Below are positions 17,743 through 26,930 of a DNA stretch of 64,000 nucleotides, one piece after another (the stretch's first letter is position 1; each line of letters opens with the position of its first letter). The translations under genes were made by a program, and so were the position numbers. This DNA is from Isoptericola dokdonensis DS-3 (GTDB taxonomy: Bacteria; Actinomycetota; Actinomycetes; Actinomycetales; Cellulomonadaceae). A model generated the notes under the pieces. The model was not told the DNA's origin. It searched no databases and worked only from the letters and a program-made list of their open reading frames with translations. The stretch is from positions 434,001-498,000 of the forward strand of contig NZ_CP014209.1 in NCBI RefSeq assembly GCF_001636295.1, in the 5' to 3' direction.

Positions 17743-17748
17743 GCTGCG

Positions 17749-20448
17749 ATGGACGCCGTCAGACCCGACTACCCGGTCGAGTGGGAGGCCGACGTCGTGC
17801 TGCGCGACGGCAGCACGATGCACGTGCGACCCATCCGCCCCGACGACGCCGACGCGCTCCAGCGCTTCCACACCGGGCAGTCGGAACGGTCCACCTACTT
17901 CCGGTTCTTCGCGCCCCTCCCGCGCCTGACCGAGCGCGAGCTGCGGCGGCTGGTCGACGTCGACCACACCGCCCGGGTCGCGCTGGTGGCGGTCCGGCCC
18001 GGTGCTGCCGACGACGGCACCGAGCGGGAGGACATCCTGGGCGTCGCGCGGTTCGACACCATCACCGACGGCGAGGCGGAGGTCGCGTTCAACATCGCGG
18101 ACTCCCTGCAGGGCAAGGGGCTGGCGTCGGTGCTGCTGGAGCACGTGGCCGCGGCGGCACGCGAGCGGGGCCTGCGCCGCTTCACCGCCGAGGTGCTGCC
18201 GCAGAACTCCGCCATGCTGGGCGTCTTCCGGGACGCCGGCTACGAGATCTCCCAGCACCTCGACGACGGCGTCGTGTCCGTCGGCATCGACCTCGACCCC
18301 ACCGAGCGGTCGCGCGCCGTGATGGCCGACCGGGAGCACCGCGCGGACGCGCGCTCCGTGGCGGGCCTGCTCGCCGCCCGTCGCGTCCTGCTCGTGGCGC
18401 CCGGCGACGTCGACACCCCGGAGGCGCTGCTGGCCCGTCGCGTCCTGGACGCCGCCGCGGACGACCCGGGCGACACCGCGCTCGTCGTCCTCGACCCGCC
18501 GGGTCCGGTGCCCCCCGGGGTGGCGCTCGCGGACGGCTGGGACGACGTCGGGGACGTCGACCTCGCGCTGCTCGCGGTACCCGCCGCCGACGCGCTGGCC
18601 GCGGTGCGCCGCATCGCCACCACGGGGGCCCGCGGGGTCGTCGTCCTCGCGGCCGGCTTCGCCGAGACGGGGGAGGAGGGCCGCGACCGGCTGCGCGAGC
18701 TGGTGCGCACCGCGCACGCGGCGGGCCTGCGCGTGGTCGGCCCGGCCTCCTACGGGATGCTCACCACGACGTCCGGCGCCGCGCTGCGGGCCTCGCTGGC
18801 GCTGCAGGCACCGCCCCGCGGCGTCGTCGGCCTCTTCTGCCAGTCCGCCGCCGCCGCGGTCACGCTGACCGCGACGCTCGAGCGCCGCGGGCTGGGCGTG
18901 TCCGCCCTCGTCTCGGCCGGTCACCGCGCCGACGTCTCCGGCAACGACCTCATGCAGTTCTGGCAGGACGACGACGCCACCGAGGTCGTGTGCCTGTACC
19001 TGGAGTCCATCGGCAACCCGCGCAAGTTCTCCCGCCTCGCCCGGCGGCTGTCGGCCGTCAAGCCGGTGGTCGTGGCGACGGCCGGCCGGTCGGGGCAGGT
19101 CGTGCCCCCCGGGCACGCGGTGCGCGCCACCCGGGCGCCGCGGCGCCTGCTCGACGAGCTGTTGCGCCAGTCGGGCGTCATCCAGGCGGACAACACCCAC
19201 CAGCTCATGGACGTCGCGCAGGTGCTCGCCCACCAGCCGATGCCGGGCGGGAACCGGGTCGGCATCCTCGCGTCGTCCGCCGCGCTGGCGGCGCTGGTCG
19301 CCGAGGCGGCCGCGTCCGCGGGGCTCGTCGTGGCGGCGTCCAGCGACTACCTGCCCGCGCACGCTCGCGAGGAGGACGTCGCGCGGGCCGTGGACGCCCT
19401 GTACGCCCCCGGGGCGTGCGACGTCGTCGTGGCCGTCGACGTCCCCGTGGTCCAGCCCCGCACCGGAGCGATCGCGCGCGCCGTCGCGGAGGCGTCGGCG
19501 CGGACCGGACGCACCACCGTCGCGTCGATGCTGGGGCTGCACGGCATGCCGGACGAGCTGGCCGCCCCCGGTCCGGACGGCGGGCTCGTGCGCGTCCCGG
19601 CGTTCTCGACGCCGGAGGACGCCGTCGTCGCGCTCGGCAAGGTGGTCGAGCACGCGCGCTCCCGGGCGGAGGACCGCGGGCACTACGTCGCGCCCGACGG
19701 CATCGACACCCGCGGGGCGCGCCGGCTGGTCGAGGGGTGGCTGGCCGGTGGGCCCGCGCACGACCTGTCGGAGGACGACGCGGCGGCGCTGCTGGACTGC
19801 TACGGCATCCGGCTGTGGCGGGCGCGCCGGGTCCGGACGGCCGACGAGGCCGTCGCCGCCGCCGACGAGCTCGGCTGGCCCGTCGCCCTGAAGAGCGCCT
19901 CGGCGGCGCTGCGGCACCGCACCGACCTCGGCGGCGTGCTGCTGGACGTCGCCGACCCGGCCGACCTGCGCGCCGACATGGCGAGGATCTGCGCCGTCGC
20001 GCGCGACGTCCTCGGCGAGACCGACCCGACGTTCGAGGTGCAGGCCATGGCCCCCAAGGGCGTGGCCTGCGTCGTGCGGTCCGCGGAGGACCCCCTGTTC
20101 GGGCCCATGGTGTCGTTCGGCCTGGCGGGCGACGCCGTCGACCTGCTCGACGACGTCGCCCACGGGATCCCGCCGCTGACCGACGTCGACGTCGCCGCCA
20201 TGGTCTCGACCGTGCGGGCCGCGCCGCGGCTCTACGGCTACGGCGGCGCCCCGCCCGTCGACGTCGACGCCCTGGAGGACGTGCTCGCCCGCGTCTCCGT
20301 CATGGCCGACGACCTGCCCGAGCTCGCCGCGTTCGAGCTGTACCCCGTCGTGGTGGGCGCCGCCGGGGCGTCGGTCCTGCACGCCTCGGGACGGTTGCGT
20401 CCCGCCGGACGGCGTGCCGACGCGCTCCGTCGGGCCCTGCCCGGGTGA
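17749..20448 (+). CDS. GNAT acetyltransferase fused to NDP-forming acyl-CoA synthetase
   Basis: Fusion of 899 residues. The N-terminal GNAT domain (about residues 15-170) has [20 protein letters not shown]. It is followed by the CoA-binding and ligase-CoA modules of the acetate-CoA ligase (ADP-forming) family, including [19 protein letters not shown] and [18 protein letters not shown] near residues 390-430. A C-terminal ATP-grasp domain (from about residue 670) has [20 protein letters not shown]. In Pat-type protein lysine acetyltransferases the synthetase modules regulate the GNAT; here the GNAT is N-terminal, the order common in actinobacteria. Role inferred: protein acetylation that may regulate acyl-CoA synthetases. 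Confidence 0.88.
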   Translation: MDAVRPDYPVEWEADVVLRDGSTMHVRPIRPDDADALQRFHTGQSERSTYFRFFAPLPRLTERELRRLVDVDHTARVALVAVRPGAADDGTEREDILGVARFDTITDGEAEVAFNIADSLQGKGLASVLLEHVAAAARERGLRRFTAEVLPQNSAMLGVFRDAGYEISQHLDDGVVSVGIDLDPTERSRAVMADREHRADARSVAGLLAARRVLLVAPGDVDTPEALLARRVLDAAADDPGDTALVVLDPPGPVPPGVALADGWDDVGDVDLALLAVPAADALAAVRRIATTGARGVVVLAAGFAETGEEGRDRLRELVRTAHAAGLRVVGPASYGMLTTTSGAALRASLALQAPPRGVVGLFCQSAAAAVTLTATLERRGLGVSALVSAGHRADVSGNDLMQFWQDDDATEVVCLYLESIGNPRKFSRLARRLSAVKPVVVATAGRSGQVVPPGHAVRATRAPRRLLDELLRQSGVIQADNTHQLMDVAQVLAHQPMPGGNRVGILASSAALAALVAEAAASAGLVVAASSDYLPAHAREEDVARAVDALYAPGACDVVVAVDVPVVQPRTGAIARAVAEASARTGRTTVASMLGLHGMPDELAAPGPDGGLVRVPAFSTPEDAVVALGKVVEHARSRAEDRGHYVAPDGIDTRGARRLVEGWLAGGPAHDLSEDDAAALLDCYGIRLWRARRVRTADEAVAAADELGWPVALKSASAALRHRTDLGGVLLDVADPADLRADMARICAVARDVLGETDPTFEVQAMAPKGVACVVRSAEDPLFGPMVSFGLAGDAVDLLDDVAHGIPPLTDVDVAAMVSTVRAAPRLYGYGGAPPVDVDALEDVLARVSVMADDLPELAAFELYPVVVGAAGASVLHASGRLRPAGRRADALRRALPG

Positions 20449-20510
20449 CGCGCGTCCACAGGTGGCGCACGCCATGGCCACGGACCGCCGGACAGTGGGA
20501 GAATGCCCGG

Positions 20511-21110
20511 GTGCCTCCCGCGACCACCCGCAAGAACCTGCGTGACGAGCTCGACGCCCACATCTACCGGGCCGGCTACTACCCGGACCTCGTGACCGAC
20601 GTCGTCGACGTCGCCCTCGCCGACGAGACGGTCCTCGCGCACCTCGTGCAGTCGGAGACGACGTTCGACAGCCAGGTCCGCCGTCACCTCACCGTCCTCG
20701 CGCTGACCCCGACCCGGCTCGTCACCGCCCACGTGGACGACCACGAGGGCGACGCCGCGAACCCGTCGTCCGCGGCCGCCACCACCGAGGCCGTGCCGCT
20801 CGCCGAGATCCGGTCCGTGGCGCTCACCCACGTGGTCGCCGAGCCCGCCGAGCACCGCCCCGGCGACAGCGCCGCCGAGCTCACCCTCGCGATCGGCTGG
20901 GGCGCGGTCTCCCGCATCGACCTCGAGCCCGCGCAGTGCCCCGACCCGGCCTGCGACGCCGACCACGGCTTCACCGGGCAGATGACGCCCGACGACGTCG
21001 TGGTCCGGGTCAGCAGCGCCGCCGAGGGCCGGGACGCCGTGCAGCGCGCGATGGCGTTCGCCCGCGAGCTGTCCGCCGCCACCGGGACGGGCGGGCGCGC
21101 CGCCCGATGA
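20511..21110 (+). CDS. DUF5998 family protein
   Basis: Soluble protein of 199 residues that I recognise as DUF5998, an actinobacterial family of unknown function. It begins PPATTRKNLRDELDAHIYRA and contains HLVQSETTFDSQVRRHLTVL (about residues 45-64) and a CPDPACDADHGF stretch near residue 145 whose two Cys and one His could bind a metal. GTG 20511 is chosen because GAGAAT precedes it by six bases, suggesting a leaderless start. It overlaps the following phosphodiesterase gene by four bases (ATGA), so the two are co-translated. Confidence 0.8.
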   Translation: MPPATTRKNLRDELDAHIYRAGYYPDLVTDVVDVALADETVLAHLVQSETTFDSQVRRHLTVLALTPTRLVTAHVDDHEGDAANPSSAAATTEAVPLAEIRSVALTHVVAEPAEHRPGDSAAELTLAIGWGAVSRIDLEPAQCPDPACDADHGFTGQMTPDDVVVRVSSAAEGRDAVQRAMAFARELSAATGTGGRAAR

Positions 21111-22312
21111 ACGCGATCGTCCTGCCGGACGACCTCACGGCGCCGTCCTACGGCACCGGCTCGCTGGCCGCCGTCCTGCCCGCCGTCGCCGGGAGCCTCG
21201 GCCTCGACGTCACCACGGCGACCGGGCTGGGATCCCGGGCCGCCCAGGCCGCCCTCGGGCTGCCCGCGGCGCGACGCGTCGTCGTCGCCCTCGTCGACGG
21301 TCTCGGCATGCACAACCTCGCCGAGCGCGGCGGCCACGCCCCGTTCCTGCGGGGGCTGCTCCGCGACGGCCGCACCCTGACCACCAGCGCGCCGTCCACC
21401 ACGGCCGCCGCGCTGGCGACGTTCGGCACCGGCACCTCGCCCGGCCTGACGGGCCTGCTCGGCTACACCCAGCGCAACCCCGCCACCGGGGGCCTCGCCA
21501 CCCTCGTGTCCTGGACGGAGCAGTCCGACCCCTACCGGCCGGGCCCCAAGATGTCCGGGCCGTTCGTGGACCCGCTCGACCTCCAGCGCGAGCCCACCGT
21601 CCTGGAGCAGGTCGGCGCCGCGCTGTCCGTGGTCGCGCCCGGTCGGGCGAAGTTCGCCGCGTCCGGCATGACGCGGGCCGCGCTGCGGGGCCCGCGGCAC
21701 GTCGCCGCCGAGCGGGCCGCGGACGCCGTCGACGCCACCGTGCGCGCGCTGCGCGACGAGGGGCTGGTGTACCTGTACCTCGGCGACGTCGACAAGACCG
21801 GTCACCGCGACGGCCCCGAGTCCTGGCAGTGGGGGCACGCGCTGGAGGAGGTCGACGGCGAGCTGCGCCGCCTCGTCCGCACCGTGCCGCGCGGCACGCT
21901 CGTCGTCGTCACCGCGGACCACGGGATGGTGGCCGCCGACCACGCGCACCAGCACGACGTCGCCGTCCGCCCCGAGCTCGACCGGGACGTCGCGCTCCTG
22001 GGGGGCGAGCCGCGCTTCGGCCACGTCTACGCGACCCCCGGCGCCGACGTCGACGCGCTCGCCGCCCGGTGGGCCGAGGCCCTCGGCGACGACGCCCTCG
22101 TCGTCACCGGCGCCGCCGCCGTGGCGGCCGGCTGGTTCGGGCCCGTCGCCGACCGCGTCCGCGGAAGCATCGGCGACGTGATCGCCGTCGCCCGCGGTCG
22201 CGCCACCGTCGTCGACTCGCGGATCCACCCGGCTCCGGCCCGGCAGATGCCCGGCGTGCACGGGTCGCTCACCCCCACCGAGATGCACGTCCCGCTGCTC
22301 GTCGCGGCCTGA
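21107..22312 (+). CDS. Alkaline-phosphatase-superfamily nucleotide pyrophosphatase/phosphodiesterase
   Basis: Predicted two-metal phosphodiesterase of 401 residues. Metal-binding and nucleophile regions are visible: VVVALVDGLGMHNL near residue 60, TTSAPSTTAAALATFGTG (nucleophilic Thr region) near residue 90, YLGDVDKTGHRDG near residue 225, and VVVTADHGMV near residue 267. These match the NPP/type I phosphodiesterase pattern. There is no signal peptide, so it is probably cytoplasmic. It is coupled to DUF5998 by ATGA and followed 12 bases later by thymidine kinase, forming a three-gene operon with a possible nucleotide theme. Confidence 0.86.
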   Translation: MNAIVLPDDLTAPSYGTGSLAAVLPAVAGSLGLDVTTATGLGSRAAQAALGLPAARRVVVALVDGLGMHNLAERGGHAPFLRGLLRDGRTLTTSAPSTTAAALATFGTGTSPGLTGLLGYTQRNPATGGLATLVSWTEQSDPYRPGPKMSGPFVDPLDLQREPTVLEQVGAALSVVAPGRAKFAASGMTRAALRGPRHVAAERAADAVDATVRALRDEGLVYLYLGDVDKTGHRDGPESWQWGHALEEVDGELRRLVRTVPRGTLVVVTADHGMVAADHAHQHDVAVRPELDRDVALLGGEPRFGHVYATPGADVDALAARWAEALGDDALVVTGAAAVAAGWFGPVADRVRGSIGDVIAVARGRATVVDSRIHPAPARQMPGVHGSLTPTEMHVPLLVAA

Positions 22313-22324
22313 GGAGGACCATTC

Positions 22325-22972
22325 ATGGCCGAGCTCGTCTTCTTCTCCGGGACCATGGACTCCGGCAAGTCCACCCTGGCCCTGCAGACCGACCACAACC
22401 ACCGGGCGCGCGGCCGGCGCGGGATCATCTTCACCCGCGACGACCGGGCGGGTGCCGCCCGGCTGTCGTCGCGGCTCGGGCTGGAGGTGGACGCCCGCGA
22501 GGTCGGTGACGACACCGACTTCTGGACCGTCATCGAGGCGGAGCGTCGCCGCGGGCAGGTCGTGGACTACCTCGTGTGCGACGAGGCGCAGTTCTACTCC
22601 CCGGAGCAGGTGGAGCAGCTCGCCCGGCTCGTCGACGAGACCGAGATCGACGTGTTCGCGTTCGGGATCACCGCGGACTTCCGCACCCGTCTCTTCCCGG
22701 GGTCGGCGCGGCTCGTGGAGCTCGCCGACCGCATCGAGGTGCTCCAGGTGCAGTCCCTGTGCTGGTGCGGGGCCCGGGCCACGCACAACGCGCGCACCGT
22801 CGACGGCGTCATGGTGGTCGAGGGTGACCAGGTGGTCGTCGGGGACGTGGCCAGCGGGGCCGGGCAGGTCGCGTACGAGGTGCTGTGCCGCCGCCACCAC
22901 ATGCGGCGGATGACGGCGGACGCCGCCCGCCACCGGGCGCCGGTCACCGGAACCCTGCTCGACGTGCCCTGA
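22325..22972 (+). CDS. tdk: Thymidine kinase
   Basis: Type II thymidine kinase of 215 residues that phosphorylates thymidine to dTMP for nucleotide salvage. The P-loop is FFSGTMDSGKST (Gly9-Thr17), and the Walker-B/catalytic Glu87 lies in VCDEAQFYSPEQ. The structural zinc site is CWCGARATHNAR near residue 143 with CRRHH near residue 185. A GAGGACC ribosome site precedes the ATG. It is the last gene of an operon; its stop is embedded in a hairpin shared with the convergent sepH gene. Confidence 0.95.
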   Translation: MAELVFFSGTMDSGKSTLALQTDHNHRARGRRGIIFTRDDRAGAARLSSRLGLEVDAREVGDDTDFWTVIEAERRRGQVVDYLVCDEAQFYSPEQVEQLARLVDETEIDVFAFGITADFRTRLFPGSARLVELADRIEVLQVQSLCWCGARATHNARTVDGVMVVEGDQVVVGDVASGAGQVAYEVLCRRHHMRRMTADAARHRAPVTGTLLDVP

Positions 22973-22991
22973 CCGGCCGGGCGCCGGTCAG
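22969..22991. terminator. Hairpin shared by tdk and sepH stops
   Basis: CTGACCGG (22969-22976) and CCGGTCAG (22984-22991) pair perfectly around a seven-base loop. Both convergent stop codons lie inside the arms. Confidence 0.5.
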
Positions 22992-24142
22992 GACGAGGGA
23001 CGGGCCCCGCCGAAGACGATCTCGTCCCACGACGGCACCTGCGGGCGGCCCTTGCGCCCGCCGCGCCGTGCCGCCGGCTTGGCGCCCTGCGGCGGTGCGG
23101 GCGGGGCGGGCACCTCGCCGACCACCGTGCGGGGGGCTTCGACCGGTGGCCGCTCGGTCGCCGCGTCACGGGTGTCCGGGCCGTCGTCCGGGCCGGGGAA
23201 CCGCTCGTCGTCCCGGTCACCGGTCGGGCGGCCGTCCGCCGACCCGCCGCCGGCGGGACCCGGCTCCGGCTCGGGCTCCGCGTCGGGCTCGCCCGCGTCG
23301 CCGGCGCCCACGGGCACCGGCTCCGGGCTGCCCGCACGACCTGCGTCGCGCCGGGCGCCGAGGTCGACGATCCGCGCCGGGGCGGGCTCGGCGGCCTCGG
23401 GTCCCGGGACGGCGGGGCCCGAGGCCGCGTCGTCCGGGCGGCCCGGGCGGCTGCGCGCCGGGCGCTGGCCGCGGCGGTCTGCCAGGTCGTCCAGGAGGCG
23501 GTCGGTGGCGTCGTCCGGCGCCACGGGCCGGCGCGCGGCCGGACGTCCGGCGGGCACGCCGAGGATCTCGGGGGAGAGCGGGTCGTCCGGCTGGCCCAGC
23601 CAGCGGGCCTCGTCGTCGACGGCCTGGACGCTCCGACCGCGCGGGTCGAAGGCCCACGTGGCGGTCCGTTCGCGGTCGCCCGCGACGAACCGCACCTCGA
23701 CCTGCCACGGCGCCGTGCCGTCGCGCCGGGCGGTCCACGTCGCGTCGTCGTCCGCGACGCCGCGCGCCACGAGGCGGCGGTCCGCGAGCTCGCCGAGCGT
23801 CGTGGCCGACTCGGGGTCCACGCGGTGCCCGCGGACCTGACCGACCACGTGGTCCCGCTCGGTCAGGACCGGCCACTCGTAGCGGCGCACGTGCTCCAGC
23901 GGCAGACCCGACTCCGCGGACAGCTCCTCGGCGGTGGCGCCCGCCCGCAGCCGGGCCTGCACCTCACGGGGGCGCAGCGTCGCCTCGGACTGGGCGCGCA
24001 ACGCCTCCGTGCGCGGCCGGTCGCGCCGGACCGCGGCCCGCAGGGCCTCCGTGATCGCCAGGGTGTGCTCGACGCCGCCGGGGCCGCGCAGGACCAGGCG
24101 TTCGGCGTCCTCGTGCAACGTCACGAGCTCCAGCTCGGCCAT
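22988..24142 (-). CDS. sepH: Septation protein SepH
   Basis: Actinobacterial cell-division protein of 384 residues that in Streptomyces binds FtsZ and promotes its assembly. The conserved N-terminal part (residues 1-170) has AELELVTLHEDAERLVLRGP. It also has the helix-turn-helix-like RLRAGATAEELSAESGLPLE with HVRRYEWPVLTERDHVVGQV. The C-terminal 190 residues are a long disordered proline-, alanine- and acid-rich region ending in a basic patch (QGAKPAARRGGRKGRPQVPS), as expected for this family. AGGAGG lies upstream of the ATG at 24142. It converges with tdk. Confidence 0.9.
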   Translation of the reverse strand: MAELELVTLHEDAERLVLRGPGGVEHTLAITEALRAAVRRDRPRTEALRAQSEATLRPREVQARLRAGATAEELSAESGLPLEHVRRYEWPVLTERDHVVGQVRGHRVDPESATTLGELADRRLVARGVADDDATWTARRDGTAPWQVEVRFVAGDRERTATWAFDPRGRSVQAVDDEARWLGQPDDPLSPEILGVPAGRPAARRPVAPDDATDRLLDDLADRRGQRPARSRPGRPDDAASGPAVPGPEAAEPAPARIVDLGARRDAGRAGSPEPVPVGAGDAGEPDAEPEPEPGPAGGGSADGRPTGDRDDERFPGPDDGPDTRDAATERPPVEAPRTVVGEVPAPPAPPQGAKPAARRGGRKGRPQVPSWDEIVFGGARPSS

Positions 24143-24264
24143 GGTTCCTCCTCAGCAGCCCGCCCGCGCGGCGGGCCCGCTCGTTCGAGGGTGCCACCGA
24201 CCCCGCGCACCCGGACGCAGGCGCGTCGGTGTGCCGCGGAATCCCGCCGGGGCGCGTCCCGGGG

Positions 24265-24270
24265 CAGGAT
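24265..24270 (+). promoter_or_regulatory. -10-like hexamer of TRIC channel gene
   Basis: CAGGAT six bases before ATG 24277. It could act as a -10 for a leaderless transcript or partly as a ribosome site (AGGA). Confidence 0.35.
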
Positions 24271-24276
24271 GACCCC

Positions 24277-24942
24277 ATGGAGACCCTGGCCGTCGGCGTG
24301 ACCGCGCTGGAGCTCGTCGCGGTGTTCGTCGCGGCCCTGTCCGGCGGCCTCGCCGCGGTGCGCAAGAAGTTCGACATGTTCGGCGTCCTCGTGCTCGCCT
24401 GGGTCTGCGGCCTCGGCGGGGGCATCCTGCGCGACGTCCTCATCGGGGACACCCCGCCCGTCGGCATCTCGAGCTGGACGCTGGTGGCCGCCGCCGTCGG
24501 CGCCGGCCTCGTCACGTGCGTGCTGCACCCCGGGCTGGCCCGCCTGCGCCGCAGCGTGATCGTGCTCGACGCCGCCGCCCTGGGCCTGTTCGTGGTGCAG
24601 GGCACCACCAAGTCCCTCGAGCTGGGGGCCGGACCGTTGCCGTCCGCCGTGGTCGGGGTGCTGACCGGGGTCGGTGGGGGCGTGCTGCGCGACATGCTGG
24701 TGGGGGAGGTGCCGATGATCTTCGCCGACCGCCAGCTCTACGCCAGCCCGGCGATCCTCGGTGCGGGGACGGTGGCCGCCCTGTGGTCGGCCGACCTGTG
24801 GTCGTGGTGGATGGGCATCGTCGTGGCGGTCCTCGTCCTCGGGTTCCGGCTCGTGTCGCTGTGGCGGGGCTGGCTCTTCCCGCACGTCGGCGTGGGATGG
24901 ACGGGCCGGTGGGGGCGCGAGTCCGGCAGTATGGACACGTGA
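24277..24942 (+). CDS. Trimeric intracellular cation (TRIC/YadS) channel family protein
   Basis: Membrane protein of 221 residues with seven hydrophobic helices. It contains the duplicated family motif: GLGGGILRDVLIGDTPP near residue 45 and GVGGGVLRDMLVGEVPMIF near residue 130. The KKFDMFGVLVLAW stretch is also typical. Prokaryotic TRIC channels are trimers conducting potassium and other monovalent cations. Its stop overlaps the GTG of the inositol monophosphatase gene (GTGA), so the two are co-translated. Confidence 0.9.
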   Translation: METLAVGVTALELVAVFVAALSGGLAAVRKKFDMFGVLVLAWVCGLGGGILRDVLIGDTPPVGISSWTLVAAAVGAGLVTCVLHPGLARLRRSVIVLDAAALGLFVVQGTTKSLELGAGPLPSAVVGVLTGVGGGVLRDMLVGEVPMIFADRQLYASPAILGAGTVAALWSADLWSWWMGIVVAVLVLGFRLVSLWRGWLFPHVGVGWTGRWGRESGSMDT

Positions 24943-25784
24943 GCCACGCCGAGACCGTCCCGTCCGAGCCCGACGTCACCGCGCTGCGCGAGCTGGCCCG
25001 TCACCTGGCCCTGGAGGCGGGTGCGCTGGTGCGCGGCGGGCGACCCGACCGGGTCGAGGTCGCCGGCACCAAGTCGAGCGACGTCGACCCCGTGACCGCG
25101 ATGGACCGCGCGTCGGAGGACCTGCTGCGGCGCCGGCTCGCCGTGCAGCGCCCCGAGGACGCCGTGCTCGGGGAGGAGGGCGGGGGCACCCCTGGCACGA
25201 GCGGGCTGACCTGGGTGCTCGACCCGATCGACGGCACCGTGAACTACCTGTACGGCGTCAGCTCGTGGGCCGTGTCCGTCGCCGTCGTCGCCGGGGAGCC
25301 CGACCCGGCCTCCTGGACGGTGCTCGCCGGGGCCGTCCACTCGGTCGTCGACGGCGTGACCTGGTCCGCCGGCCGCGGGCAGGGTGCCGACCGGGACGGC
25401 ACGGCGATCCAGGTGCGCCGGGCCGCGTCCCTCGCCACCTGCCTCGTCGGCACCGGCTTCGGCTACGCGGCCGAGCGCCGCGAGCAGCAGGCGAGGGTCC
25501 TCGTCGAGGTGCTGCCCCGCGTGCGGGACGTCCGCCGCCTGGGGTCCGCCGCCATCGACCTGTGCCTCGTCGGCGACGGTTCGCTGGACCTGTACTACGA
25601 GCGCGGGCTCAACCCGTGGGACATGGCGGCGGGCGGCCTCGTGGCCGCGGAGGCCGGTGCCCGCGTGAGCGGGCTGCACGGCGCCCCCGCGACGGTCGAC
25701 ATGACCGTGGCGGGCACGCCGGAGCGGCAGGCGGAGCTCGTCGCGCTGCTGGAGTCGACCGGGGCGGACGCCGCCGTTCGTTGA
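24939..25784 (+). CDS. Inositol monophosphatase family protein (SuhB-like)
   Basis: Mg-dependent sugar/inositol phosphatase of 281 residues. The metal-binding motifs are GEEGGG (about residue 75), WVLDPIDGTVNYLYG (residues 88-102, the DPxDGT box), and GLNPWDMAAGGLVAAEAGA near residue 225. The family hydrolyses inositol-1-phosphate, histidinol-phosphate or related substrates, and sequence does not settle which. The start GTG 24939 is coupled to the TRIC gene by a 4-base overlap. The position beside DUF4193/DUF3093/dut matches suhB in mycobacteria, as recalled. Confidence 0.9.
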   Translation: MSHAETVPSEPDVTALRELARHLALEAGALVRGGRPDRVEVAGTKSSDVDPVTAMDRASEDLLRRRLAVQRPEDAVLGEEGGGTPGTSGLTWVLDPIDGTVNYLYGVSSWAVSVAVVAGEPDPASWTVLAGAVHSVVDGVTWSAGRGQGADRDGTAIQVRRAASLATCLVGTGFGYAAERREQQARVLVEVLPRVRDVRRLGSAAIDLCLVGDGSLDLYYERGLNPWDMAAGGLVAAEAGARVSGLHGAPATVDMTVAGTPERQAELVALLESTGADAAVR

Positions 25785-26005
25785 CCCCGGCACGCACGTG
25801 TCCGCACCGCGGAACGGGCGCCGTCGACACGCTCCGTGACCTAGTGTCTGCGCAGGTCAGACCATATGTGACCGGCACGACACCCCGTCGTGTCGCGAGC
25901 CCGGCGTCGATGGTGCAGAATCCGGTGGCCGAACGGGAACAAAACTCGTCCGCCGAGCATTATCAGCGCGTACCGATCCAGAGAACACGGAGCGTGACAC
26001 CAGAC

Positions 26006-26305
26006 ATGGCCACCGACTACGACGCACCCCGCAAGAACGACGAGGACAACGAGCAGGACTCCATCCAGGAGCTCCAGGCCCGCCGTTCCGACAAGTCGTC
26101 GGGGGTCGTCGACGAGGACGAGACCGAAGCCGCGGAAGGCTTCGAGCTCCCCGGCGCCGACCTCTCCGGCGAAGAGCTGGCGGTCCGCGTCCTGCCCCGT
26201 CAGGCGGACGAGTTCACGTGCTCGAGCTGTTTCCTCGTGCACCACCGCAGCCAGCTGGCCTACGAGAAGCAGGGCCAGATGGTCTGCACCGAGTGCGCGG
26301 CCTGA
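26006..26305 (+). CDS. DUF4193 family protein
   Basis: Small acidic protein of 99 residues, an actinobacterial family of unknown function. The N-terminus MATDYDAPRKNDEDNEQDSI and the long acidic middle are characteristic. The C-terminus has a CxxC...CxxC zinc-ribbon pattern (FTCSSCFLVHHRSQLA, then MVCTECAA). The 221-base upstream region is somewhat richer in A/T and contains a CACGAC/GTCGTG hairpin at 25876-25892 and a CATTAT hexamer near 25958 that may be the promoter. A perfect 12-bp hairpin terminator follows the gene. Confidence 0.88.
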   Translation: MATDYDAPRKNDEDNEQDSIQELQARRSDKSSGVVDEDETEAAEGFELPGADLSGEELAVRVLPRQADEFTCSSCFLVHHRSQLAYEKQGQMVCTECAA

Positions 26306-26334
26306 CCGCCTCGCACCCACCGACCCGACTCCCA

Positions 26335-26361
26335 GGCCGTCACGTCCCCGACGTGACGGCC
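26335..26361 (+). terminator. Rho-independent terminator after DUF4193
   Basis: GGCCGTCACGTC and GACGTGACGGCC form a perfect 12-bp stem around a CCC loop, followed by TTCGTCG. It is the strongest simple terminator in the region and may also serve the convergent DUF3093 gene. Confidence 0.85.
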
Positions 26362-26392
26362 TTCGTCGTCCCCGGAGGGGCTCCGGCGCCCG

Positions 26393-26887
26393 TCAGCGCC
26401 CGGCACCCGCGGCCGAGAGGGCCTCGGCCAGCTCGTCGGGACGCCGCGTGGACACCAGCCAGTAGGGGGCGGGGTCGAGCGGGTCGCGCAGCTCGACCCG
26501 CAGACCCGTCCGGGCCCACGTCCGCAGGCAGACGTAGGCGCGCGCGTCGAGGTCCGGCCCGAGCGCGAGCCGCATCTCCTCCGCGCTGAAGATCGGGGTC
26601 ACCGTGCCCAGCAGCGCGACGGGGACCCGGGCCGGCCCGGCACGCAGGAGCCCGTCGTCGACCTCGACCAGCGGGGACGTGGCGATCAGGACGGCGACGG
26701 TCGCGGCGGCCACGAGCACACCGACCCCCGGCGCCATGAGCGGCTGCAGCGGGAGCACGACGACGGCGGCGATCACCCCGAGGCCGAGGGCGACCAACCA
26801 GGCTCCGGGACCGGGCAGGAGACGCTCGCGGAAGGCAGGGGCGGAGGGCTCGTGGGCGTGCCCCGGTCGGGCGGACACGTCGTTCAT
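26393..26887 (-). CDS. DUF3093 family membrane protein
   Basis: Protein of 164 residues with two adjacent hydrophobic segments (about residues 29-70, PGAWLVALGLGVIAAVVVLP onward). A soluble C-terminal domain contains VEVDDGLLRAGPARVPVALL and PYWLVSTRRPDELAEAL. I recognise it as DUF3093, which in actinobacteria usually lies beside dut and DUF4193, as here. Function unknown. It is divergent from dut by 43 bases. Confidence 0.85.
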   Translation of the reverse strand: MNDVSARPGHAHEPSAPAFRERLLPGPGAWLVALGLGVIAAVVVLPLQPLMAPGVGVLVAAATVAVLIATSPLVEVDDGLLRAGPARVPVALLGTVTPIFSAEEMRLALGPDLDARAYVCLRTWARTGLRVELRDPLDPAPYWLVSTRRPDELAEALSAAGAGR

Positions 26888-26918
26888 GGGCCCATCATCG
26901 CAGGCCCGGGAGGTCGGC

Positions 26919-26924
26919 TAGGCT
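26919..26924 (+). promoter_or_regulatory. -10 hexamer of leaderless dut
   Basis: TAGGCT followed by six bases and GTG 26931. Confidence 0.6.
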
Positions 26925-26930
26925 GCCCGG

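Noticed and set aside
17498..17748. Possible RNA gene in the 250-base gap between parC and the acetyltransferase fusion
   Set aside because: No tRNA cloverleaf, no conserved T-loop sequence and no extended stem; only general GC-rich self-complementarity.
17314..20481. Minus-strand open frame of 1055 codons opposite the GNAT/acyl-CoA synthetase gene
   Set aside because: No motif, and codon-position composition matches the reverse of the real gene.
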